This document shows, piece after piece, positions 55,041 through 64,000 of a stretch of 64,000 nt of DNA (position 1 is the first letter of the stretch; every line of letters begins with the position of its first letter). This DNA is from Laetiporus sulphureus 93-53. Its lineage: Eukaryota; Basidiomycota; Agaricomycetes; Polyporales; Laetiporaceae. Both the position numbers and the translations under genes were made by a program. The notes below the pieces were generated by a model. That model was given only the letters and a program-made list of their open reading frames with translations. It did no database searches and had not been told where the DNA came from. The stretch lies in the NCBI RefSeq assembly GCF_001632365.1, contig NW_024468540.1, forward strand, positions 124,001-188,000, read 5' to 3'.

Positions 55041-57909
55041 CCCTTAACTTAGCCAACACGGTCAGCGCCACGTTTGCTTGACGTGGGCAAAGGCCACTCG
55101 GGACCTCATCGAAAGTGCATTGTATTGATACTGGCTGCTTGGACCTTTTCAGATGTCTCGTACGAGGATGGCGCCTTCAGGATGCATACTAGGCACGGTG
55201 AACCCGTGTATCCGACTCGGAGTCGCGGCCTGCCTCCTAGTGGAAGCTGCCCAGAAAACCATGACAGTAGATATCTCAGACATGAGTATCTCGTGGCCAT
55301 CGGAGCGGATTGACCGTGCTTGACATTCCTCGAAGGCCCTCATAGTATCGACGCAGTCTTCAGTCCAGGACTCCAATACACCTTTCGTGAGTAACGAGTT
55401 GCTCACGAAGAGCCGCAGTATCATCTTCAATACTGTTACTGTGAAGATGTACAGCTGACAGGTTGAAGGTGAGCAAGCCGGGAATCGATGTTAACACTTG
55501 TGCAAGTGCTCCCGAGACATGGACATGGCACGACTTACGTTCAATGTACCCGAGACTATCCCTCATAAAGGGCGGTCCGGGTGGCAACGCCGAGCTCGCA
55601 CCAAAGATGTGGTCCCATTTGTTCTGATCAATGGCGGGCGAATGCCGATAGAGAGCCTTCTGTCGACGTCGAAGATCTACACACCTCTGGATCATCCGGA
55701 TTCTGATCTCAGTCCCGTATACAAGAGCCAAAGACCCAAGTGACCAAAAACGTTCCTATGCGTCCGGCGGATGACACGTAGCATGAAGGCATCACAACGC
55801 TCAGTGAGCGCCATGTGAAATATGTGCGCCTCTTGCCTCTTCGAAAGTTGTTGCATCAGCCAATGTTAGGTCAGCTTCGCGTGGCGCCAGGGCAGTGGTC
55901 CAGGCCATTGCATCGGTACCGAGCGGCTTCTTTGATCACTTTCTACGTAGACTCTTTCTGATAGCTTCTGTAGGCCTTGAACAAGTCTAGTAAAACCTCC
56001 AAGTCTGGTCAAGGACGGATACAACCGGTCGTCGAAGAGCGGAAGAAGTGACTGTAGAAACTAGCAATCCCAATGCTTTCAGGCCTTAAACGTGCGATCA
56101 GCAGACTTATATTTTACCCTACATTTTTGATGCACTCGTAGATCCTGAGTAGCTAAAGCACGCGGCTCCATCCTTTGGCGAGCATGACCATTGCAACGGC
56201 AAGTGCTTGCCATTTGCGGTATCTCCGAGCAAGGAGCTCTCCATTGCGTATAGGACAACCCTTGCAGACAGGCGAGCTCCTTCAGGGGAAGGCTCCGATT
56301 GGCGATATTCCTAATTGCAACAAGTAGTGAGAACGGTGGAACACTGATAAAGAAACGACGAGCCCCGGAAGGGAGTCCTCGTACGAGCGGCGGTCTATCA
56401 ATGGCTCTTTCCGTAAGCCAGAGAGGAGAACCTACCAATGATCGCAGCCTGCAAATTTGCAGGGGGTTTGTTTCAATCAGCGCCTCCTAGACAATTGATT
56501 AGGATATATTGCTCGCATGGATTCATAGCGCGCGTTTAAACAGAGTCTTTAGCGAGTCAACTTTCACCGGGAAGGTGGAAAAAGAGCGCGATCAACTGAG
56601 CGATCCGTCAACCGCGGCGTCGCTAAACTTACTTTGTTCGGGCGGGTCGCGAATTTCATATGAGAATACCCTACGGGTGCAACAAGCCAGAATTTTCTAG
56701 GGGCATTTAGGCGGCCACAGCACGTAAGGCCCATGAGTGATGGGTGACAGGACTGCCCGCTTGCATTCAGACACAAGCGCTACGAAAACGGGGAGATCCG
56801 TATTCGTCTACGTGCATCAGAAACCATCAGAGAGTCAGGTTCGACTCACAAAAGATAGCTTGCGGACCATAAACCTGAAACCTCAGCGAGAGCAGGCCAA
56901 CCCCAGCTGAAACGCCAATGCAAGTTCCAACAGAACGGAGAATTCCGCCATCGCACTGTCCTAAATGGCTTTTAACGACGGAGTCGGACATTAGTTTACA
57001 GATATCACGATCTATTGCGATAGTTGTTGTAGGCCAGGCCAAATACGGTATATCAGCTCAAAGCGTTAGTTGACAGGTTTCTGAGCCCACCTAAATCCAT
57101 GGTATGTATGTTAACGGTCTCATGCGGATGTCTCGAGAAGGTGTAATTCTCGAAGGTCAGTTTCACCATCGCCTATTCAACAGATCTTTATTCATTCATT
57201 GCTCTCCCGGTGGTAATGTACCACGCACAGCTGAGCATCAGGCGCCGCTTGTGTTTCAAGTCCCACATGACAAAGTAGCATGTTGTCCGTCAGCCATAAA
57301 ATCAAGCGCTCTGCTATCTAGAGCAGCGTATGGCTTGATTCTTCTGTTATGCTGATGTCAGTAACAATGACTCGTCCGGCCCAAACAGGAGAAGCATACC
57401 GTAAGCAGCGTGATCGGCTTGGATGCGACAGGTTGCATACATTGACCCATGATTTTCATATTCGCTTCATTCAGGTAGCCAGCGTCCAAAATAATGAAGT
57501 GGCAAACAACTAGCTGAGCGGAACTTGCCTAAATTATTGAGTGGGACCATAGCAAAATTCGCAACCCTGATTCCGACAATGTCAGCAGAAATCCTTGCGG
57601 TTAGAACGTTCACCTTGCGTAATGTGCCTCAATTTCATGGCAAGATATTGGTGAGAAATTCGGAGAACACATTGAGCGTCGCGTTTTGTGTGGCGGCTAA
57701 TGTGGACCATCGTACTAGCGTGCCGTAACTAAGTCTGAAACAGACGCGTGGGCGTATGCGCATCTATCACGTGACCGATACCCAAGCGTCAAGCGCCCAG
57801 TGGGCGCTTTAGAATTTGTAGAATTTGCAGCCACTTCGATCCCTGGACAGTACTTGGATCCCCAGGCTGATTACCCCGAAATCCTACAAGCCGAGTCGGA
57901 CACACAGCA
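55041..57909. other. Gene-poor region with two unresolved minus-strand frames
   Basis: About 2.9 kb. Minus-strand frames 55731-55360 (NKWDHIFGASSALPPGPPF) and 55430-55149 (VLESWTEDCVDTMRAFEE) are coding-like and separated by a plausible GTAAGT...GTCAG intron, but the splice does not join them in phase. They could be remnants of one gene. The rest (55740-57900) has only short frames and no recognised feature. Confidence 0.35.
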
Positions 57910-58726
57910 ATGCTAGGCCTTGGAGTCAGAAAATGTTACAACTTTAATGTTCTCGCTAGTCTGAGCAGACAAAATATTCGCCGAATCTCTGTCACAGCGA
58001 CCCATTCTACTATAGGTATGTGGCTGTTCGACTCGAGCATACTACACCGTGCTGAACGTGAAATAGACGTGCGAAAGCAACTTATGAGTGAAGTAAAGGA
58101 TGCTATGAAGGTAGTTCACACCAGTTCAGCGAATAACAGCAATTGATTGGGGACACATCGGCAGAGTAAGGACACCGTAAAGTCAACGACTATTCGCGTC
58201 AGTATACGGCATGCAGTTATCTTTCATGATGCTGATTATGGTATAATGACACTGTTTCCTACAGTCTGTTCTCGCCGAGGTCTACGCGGCAGACAAAGCG
58301 CCAGGATCTGACGGAGCCGTCTCTTCTTCATCTATCTTGGCCATTCTCCGGAAAGCCGTCCGCCGACGGGCAAGTCCCTTTATGTCACTTGTCAAGCTCT
58401 TCTGACCGACATGCACAATTCGCTTCAACCGACAGGCTGACTCTGCTGCTGAATTTGAAAAGGCCAACCGCACTGATTTAGCGCAAAAAGAGAAGCAAGA
58501 AGCAGAACTCCTAGAGGTGTTTCTCCCGGCACTGCTGTCAGAGGCGGAAATAGACCGCTTTATCCGAGAAATCATTGCAGAACAACCTCAGCTTACGAGC
58601 GAACCCAACAAGAAAAGAGCCGCAGGCATGCTATTCAAGACGTTCTATTCCAAGGTGGATCGATCGCTTGTCGACACGGATCTTGTGCGAAGCAGAGCCG
58701 AAGCTCTGCTGGCCGAGGCGTCATAG
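57910..58726 (+). CDS. AIM41: AIM41-like mitochondrial protein (GatB/YqeY domain)
   Basis: Five exons (57910-58015, 58067-58110, 58165-58197, 58265-58369, 58436-58726) sum in frame to 192 aa. A short N-terminal presequence (MLGLGVRKCYNFNVLASLSRQNIRR) suits mitochondrial import. The YqeY domain follows: VRKQLMSEVKDAMK-SKDTVKSTTIRSVLAEV, then KEKQEAELLEVFLPALLSEAEIDRFIREIIAE and the C-terminal helices. The domain resembles the tRNA-binding tail of GatB amidotransferase; the yeast protein's exact role is unclear. Intron 4 (58370-58435) is GC-AG (GCAAGT...CAG) and no GT donor there keeps the frame. It converges with HRD1. Confidence 0.85.
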
Positions 58727-58921
58727 GTGTTGCGAGGAGTTTAGCAACGATGATACAATCAGTTCCTGCTACATCTAATTACAATTACTACAAGCTCCTG
58801 TGGCAGCCCGACTGACGAACCACAGGGACGCAAATAGCGCTGATGCCGATGTGTTCCATAAACAAAGCGCCAAACGACAAAATGGGGGAAACAAATGAAA
58901 GGAAACTCCGTTCCTTGTATC

Positions 58922-61731
58922 CTAGCCATCAGATACTGGTACATCATGAGTGTTGACATCCTCAGGTGACGATTGGGCAGACAATGCCCCGCTTTCGCCA
59001 ACATCCCTCGCCGGATCATCTTGCGTACTCGATGAGGTGCCTGCCACAGGGGCCGACCGCGTCTCCGCGGACGTCTGCGTAGCTGGGCGTTCCGGCTCCT
59101 GCCCATGCGTTGATGAGACACCAGAAGACGCCGGCAGGACACTTCGCACGCGTGTCAATTCCTCGATACAGCGATAGACTGCGCCCGAGACACCCTCGAG
59201 TACGCGAAGACGCTCATCGATGGCATCCCGCGTAAGCCTGTCCAATCGCGCAAGCTGCTCATCTGTCAGAGTTGGGGGTAATTGCGTCAAGGGTGTGCGA
59301 GCGGCGCTCGTTCCCGAAGTGCGGTATCGCGCTGGAGGCGGTTGAGTTGAACGCGATTGCGTCGATACGTAGCTTGAGCTCGAAGCAGTTTGTGATTGTG
59401 GCTGCTCGGGCCTGAAAAACTGACGCGCAGAGTGGTTGAATGCAGGTGGGCGTCCCCCCTGAGTTGAGAAGTCATACAGAGGGATTAACGAGGGGATCGC
59501 AGGTCTTGCACTACTTTGTGATGAGCTGGTCTCGCTGTTGGCAAAAGGCACTGTTGATGCGAGCGACGATGTTGTGTCAGTGCTGCTGCTTGTCGATGCG
59601 GTCGAGTCGCTATTCGGACCCATCCCGGACCGCGAGGGGCCCATCCTCCGTAACGCGGCTTGGGCAGCTGCCTCCCTTGGTAATTGCGCCTGGTCCGTGG
59701 AGGTCTCTTGCGTTCGTATTGGAGCGGCAGAGGTTTCGGCATGAACTGATCGGGCGGAACTCTGAGAGTTGGAGTCAAGAACAGAGCTTTGTGGTGAAGA
59801 TGGCCGCGTGGGGATTTCGCCTCGCTGCTGGGGCTGTCGAGCAAACCATTGCGGGTCCATGCCCCATGGTTGCCAGACTCCACCTGGACCATAGAACCCT
59901 TGAAACACCGGTGGCTCCAGCAATTGCTGAGGCTGTTGTGCTTGAGCAACGTACTGTCCTGGATAGAAATACGCCGGTGGCGCAGCCTGGCCTCCTCCCC
60001 ATGCAAAGTTTGGCGCAGGATGCTGAGGGAGATTGCCAGCTGGCGCAAACTGTCCATGTATATTCTGGCCTTGCACAGCTGGCTGCTGCGCAGGGAGACC
60101 AAGGAAACGACCAAGCCAAGCCATGGGGTTTGCACGCTGCTGCCCTGGTTGCTGGCCTTGTAGTGCTGCGCCTGGCTGTGCTGGTGCAGGACGGCCACCT
60201 TCTGCGCGACCTTGTCCCGCTGGCTGGTTCGCAGCGTCCGTTTCTAGAACAGTGCGGCGGCTGTCCGCGGTGTTATTATCATGATACATTTGATCAGATA
60301 CTAATTTCGCTCACCATGTGGGACAGCTCTGTTGCCGTTCCAACCACGAACGGAGGCATTGGAAATGGAAAATATGTCCACAAGGCAACTTTTTCGGTGT
60401 CATGTTTGGTCCATCCTGGATAGGCGCCTGTGCTTCGGCAGCTGCATCGCCGGCTTGTGGCTGAGGGTTTCGCGAGACCATCTCCTCTCGGCAAATGATG
60501 CAAGTCCGGTCGGACATGTCTGACAGCTCGGCTTCTGTTGCGTTCGGATAGCGACGGTCCATGTCTCGGGTAGCATTGTGGTACCGAATGAGTGCGCGCA
60601 ATCGAGTGATGAACGAGCGCGCGGTAAGATAGACGTCACGGATGATATTGAGCGGCAGACCATAGAAGGTTAGGATGAGCATGAAGAAAGTGAGGTACGT
60701 CGTCAACTTGAGAAAATCTGCAGCGGGATCAATCTAGTATAGACGGTCGCTTCCGATGGGCGCACCTGTCACTAGCTCGATGTAGAAGACGTACATGCTC
60801 TTGTTCTCCATGGGCGGCGCATTCTCGCCACCTCGTGTGCGCGCTCTTCGATAATCGATGACAGACAACACGTATCTTGCCATTGAGTTCAGGGCGCTCG
60901 CCAGTAGGATGGCATACTGTAGCGAAATCTTAGATTAGTCACTCGAATGCAGACCCTTGGAGATCCCACGTACCTCACTCGCAAAAAGGACCATTCCACT
61001 AATTCCATTGTTCAGCGTGTTTTCCACCGCAATTGCGAACATCACGATGTCGAGCGTCCATAGAAGGCCAAAAAGCAGATTCATCCGCACATGGAAGGTG
61101 AAAGGGGGACCAGGGTATGTCGTCTGATCCATCTACATGCCGGCTTCAAGTCAGGATGAGCACGTAAACACGTATTAACAGAACGCGTACTGTCTCCACA
61201 CGGTCTGCCAACAGCCAATGGAAACATTTCACAAACAGCAAGAGTCCGAACATGAGCACGAACGGGATGTCGAAATCATCTCTGAAAATTGTGAACGCCA
61301 GAAGAGATTCGGTGACGAATATCCATGTTTGATCGTATAGTCGCTGCAGCTAGCTTCAGCGGATGCCGCATATAACCGCATGCAGCTACACACCTCGATT
61401 TCACGGGGTTGCAACGGCCCAAAGAACAACTGCTGCGTAATGCGACCGCACGCTAGAGCAACCAGAAATCCGAAATTCGCGAGGACCTGGAAGGAGGCAA
61501 GGTCACAGATTGCTCGGGCGAGTAAACCCCAATAATGCATACCAATACACTGCGACTGCTTCGGGATAGATATATAGCCACGGAATAGAAGTTGCTGTAG
61601 CTCCTGCAGGCATTTGCGATGGTCCCCAGTAATGCGAACGCGCTGAGTACACCATAGAGCAGAATCCTGTTCGAGGTCACGGCCGATGTGAGAGGCTGCA
61701 ACCTCTGCCTCACAACGTCGTGAATAGGCAT
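58922..61731 (-). CDS. HRD1: ERAD E3 ubiquitin ligase Hrd1 (synoviolin)
   Basis: Multi-exon gene, roughly 800 aa, from ATG 61731 (MPIHDVVRQRLQPL) to stop 58922-58924. The N-terminal part has several membrane helices with the Hrd1 patterns NFGFLVALACGRITQQLFFG.L...E, RDDFDIPFVLMFGLLLFVKCFHWL and TTYLTFFMLILTFYGLPLNIIRD. A RING-H2 domain follows: CIICREEM ... [24 protein letters not shown]. The last RING Cys is made across an intron (TG|C), so the ring is complete. There is a roughly 30-residue insert between the second and third Cys/His pairs. A long Gln/Ser/Pro-rich tail (about 450 residues) ends the protein. Hrd1 forms the ER retrotranslocation channel and ubiquitinates misfolded lumenal and membrane proteins, with Hrd3 and Der1. 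Confidence 0.93.
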
Positions 61732-62620
61732 GGCAACTATGGACCTTCAATGCAGTAGTTTAGAGCCTTTTTGTCAATGTGTAGGCTGAGTACTAGGAGA
61801 TGACGCTTGAGCTATGCATGAGAGAATGCATGTCATGATAGAGTTGCCGACGTGGCTCAACGGCAGCGTCGGGTTATCGTAAATATATATTTAATATAAG
61901 TCAAATGTAACTGCAAGCTAATGGATCTGAGATACTGTTTCGGGAACTCCCGACGGTCCCTACAAGGCAACTCTGTGGCAACTCTGGCAGGGCGGATGAG
62001 ATTTGTGGTCGCATTCAATGGCTCCGTCTGTTCGACATCGAGGTCCTGAAAGCTCCGAGGATCACTTCTACCATATGCATCCAGGAAAATCATCTGAGGC
62101 ACAGATTTCCGGCTGTGGATCAACCTTGCGCGTTACTGGGATCGCACTTGGACGGAGGCGGTCAGGGTCCGGCCACAGGAAACTTCCACTGGCGGCTATT
62201 CGCCTCATGGACAACGACGGTCGTGGGATCAAGACCCATGGAGGTGACAGGCTAATTATTCTGCGAAGAACAGATGACGCCGCAAGCCAGGAAGGTGGAA
62301 GAACGCAAGTAGGGCCGTTGGGCGCCAGCTAATACTGATGGCCGCACAAGCGCCTACTAAGAGACGCCCGGGTCAAGTCTGAGCGTGCGCTTGTCGGCTG
62401 CATGGACTCCTTCGCTGGAATGGTCAGAGATGAGATTGCCAATATCTGCGTTTCAGAGGTAAGCATGTGCTTCGAGATCTACTAGAGGTGTCTCACCTTG
62501 TCTTGTCTGTTACCAGGTTCTCTTGTCATGCCGAGAGGTGGTCTTCTCATGACACGCCACGGCTGGGTACTACTTATAGGGCTCCCCACACAAGTTTCTG
62601 CAGCAGTTTGACATCCAAAG
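61732..62620. other. Intergenic region between HRD1 and the amidohydrolase
   Basis: About 890 bases between divergent genes. An intron-like GTAAGC...TTACCAG segment at 62459-62516 suggests a transcribed leader or a very small gene; a 63-codon spliced frame from 62338 can be built but overlaps the next gene's start. A tRNA-like half (GTGGCTCAACGGCAGCG, about 61853-61869) lacks a 3' half. No supported gene. Confidence 0.4.
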
Positions 62621-64000
62621 ATGCCCCCTCTCTGCGATTGTAATCAAATTCTCCGCAGACGTACGCCCTCTGAAGAGAAGAAAACTCCAGAGCCTCCCTT
62701 CAGCGGTGCTGCACCCGCCACCCGGCATCTGTTCGGCGTGTCCCGTACTAGTCGACTATGCCTTCTTATCGTCTCTGTAGCGCTTTCACTGTACTTCTTC
62801 GTCCAGCGTCCATCATCAGACGATCTACCTGGATCTTACGCTGTATGCTCCCCGAGCGGAGCCTATATATATACTGCGGATGACACCAATACTCGAGTAC
62901 AGTGTCTCGTTGTCCATCGGTCACATTTTGTGGATACAGGGTCTCTAGGTACGTTTTCCCCCGTATTTAGCGATAAGATGTGCTAATATTGTGTGCGCCT
63001 CAGACGACGTCCGGCGGCGATGGTCTGAGGCAACTCGCCAGTCAAAACGTTCGGATAACGCCTTGCCACGCCAACTTGAGATCCGATACATTAAACCTGG
63101 CCAGGTTGTACTGCCGGGGTTGAGCGGTATGTCCGAGGCGGAGTGGTAACCTGCGAATAAACACTGCGGCTGACGAGTGTGGCATAGATTCTCATGCCCA
63201 TATTCTTGAGTACGGAGCGATGAAGCAAATGCCAATGGAGGATGCACGCACTGTTGAGGGTTGGTATATCATAATAAGTGTCCAGACCCTGGACTAATGG
63301 ACTCACAGAGACTGTGCGGCGCGTCCGAGAATACATACTGTCCGACCCAGATCTCAAGCATGACAAGACGAAGTTCGTGGAGGGCTGGGGTTGGGACCAC
63401 ACAAACTGGGAACGTGACGATTGGCCAAGCTTTGTCCGTATGCGTCTTTTTGTAGCTGTTAGTTCTCCTCTCACCGAACTCGACGATTGATGCTCAACAG
63501 GAACACCTCGAAGCAGACCCGGTTGTAGCAGGACGGCCTATCGTGCTCCAGAGCAAAGACGGACATGCCCTCTGGGTCTCCTCGCTTGTCCTGCAATCGA
63601 TGGAGCCGTTACCAGATGAGGTGGAAGGCGGCGCAATCATTCGCAATTCGTCCGGAAGAGCACTCGGTAATTAAGCACTCACTTGATAAAGAAGGCAATT
63701 GTATTGACGATCGATGACAGGTGTGTTTTTGGATAACGCGCAGGAACTGGTCAAACGACCGATCCCAACGTACAAAGCGCTGGAGAAGCGATTCGCGGCG
63801 ACTGTTCGGGATGCGCTCTCTCACGGCTTGACAACCATTCATGATGCAGGCTTCGATCCTATGTCGTTGAACTTCTTTCGCCGGTAAGCCGACTTGCAGT
63901 ATCAGTAGCCTTGTGTCATTGACGCACGTCCCCAGGCAGGCCGACGAGGGAAGACTGCCCGTATGTGGTCTGAGACGCTAGAAGCATAATTGATTGATCA
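62621..64000 (+). CDS. Amidohydrolase family 3 protein, membrane-anchored, cut by the window end
   Basis: The start is ATG 62621 (MPPLCDCNQILRRRT). A signal anchor (LCLLIVSVALSLYFFVQ, about residues 48-64) suggests a type II membrane or secreted form. The catalytic domain then follows: YIKPGQVVLPGLSDSHAHILEYG with the D-x-H-A-H metal-binding motif, GWGWDHTNW, SKDGHALWVSS and LSHGLTTIHDAG. These are YtcJ/AepA-type amidohydrolase 3 motifs. Such enzymes are binuclear metal hydrolases acting on amide or N-acyl bonds; the substrate here is unknown. At least seven exons, with an intron in progress at the window end (after GRLP, GTATGT at 63961), so the C-terminal half is outside. Confidence 0.85.

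Noticed and set aside
60300..60330. Loss of the last RING zinc ligand in Hrd1 (CPTW)
   Set aside because: The Trp arises from reading into the intron. Splicing TG|C restores Cys.
61850..61895. 5' half of a tRNA-like fold
   Set aside because: A D-arm-like stretch is followed by AT-rich DNA with no anticodon stem or T arm. At most a remnant.
1..64000. CRISPR arrays, operons, riboswitches, or transposon ends
   Set aside because: The window is fungal nuclear DNA with spliced genes. I saw no direct-repeat arrays, transposase or reverse transcriptase motifs, or long terminal repeats.

Overview
The window comes from a filamentous basidiomycete fungus, most likely an Agaricomycete. Genes are dense on both strands and are cut by many short introns (mostly 50-70 nt, GT-AG, with CTNA(A/C)-like branch points). 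The contents fit: a class IV chitin synthase, DUF6533 and medusa/DUF7082 proteins, tandem GH10 xylanases with Ser/Thr/Ala linkers, and a small Cys-rich secreted protein. The gene models were built by hand by joining reading frames at splice sites. For the models marked 'sums in frame' the exon lengths add to a multiple of three.

Layout. 0-5 kb: 3' part of an Mtf2-like mitochondrial gene with an apparent frameshift, LSM2, a 543-aa coiled-coil/winged-helix-like protein, and a possible small gene. 5-12.4 kb: a 14-exon DOCK-family Rho-GEF gene. 13-15 kb: a medusa-like regulator with a 2.1-kb upstream region. 17-21.3 kb: MED27, an unknown gene and a LETM1-domain mitochondrial gene. 21.4-29.5 kb: SKI3 and a CDKN3-like dual-specificity phosphatase. 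29.8-33.4 kb: class IV chitin synthase. 33.7-38.3 kb: a gene-poor stretch holding a 96-aa secreted Cys-rich protein and an 81-aa dsRNA-binding protein. 38.3-44.2 kb: dynamitin, an intron-bearing tRNA-Ser(GCT), a DUF6533 membrane protein and an Ntn asparaginase/isoaspartyl peptidase. 45-55 kb: two intact tandem GH10 xylanases and one inverted, decayed copy, with farnesyl diphosphate synthase and a dysferlin-domain peroxin gene between them. 57.9-64 kb: AIM41 (YqeY/GatB), the ERAD ligase HRD1, and a membrane-anchored amidohydrolase cut by the window end.

Most genes are independent housekeeping units rather than a pathway cluster. The main exception is the GH10 locus, which looks like local duplication plus decay of one copy. 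The strongest unusual signals are in gene structure. Both xylanases need a 2-nt microexon, and its trace survives in the pseudogene. LSM2 appears to have a first coding exon consisting only of the ATG, followed by a GC-AG intron. Three further genes need GC-AG introns.
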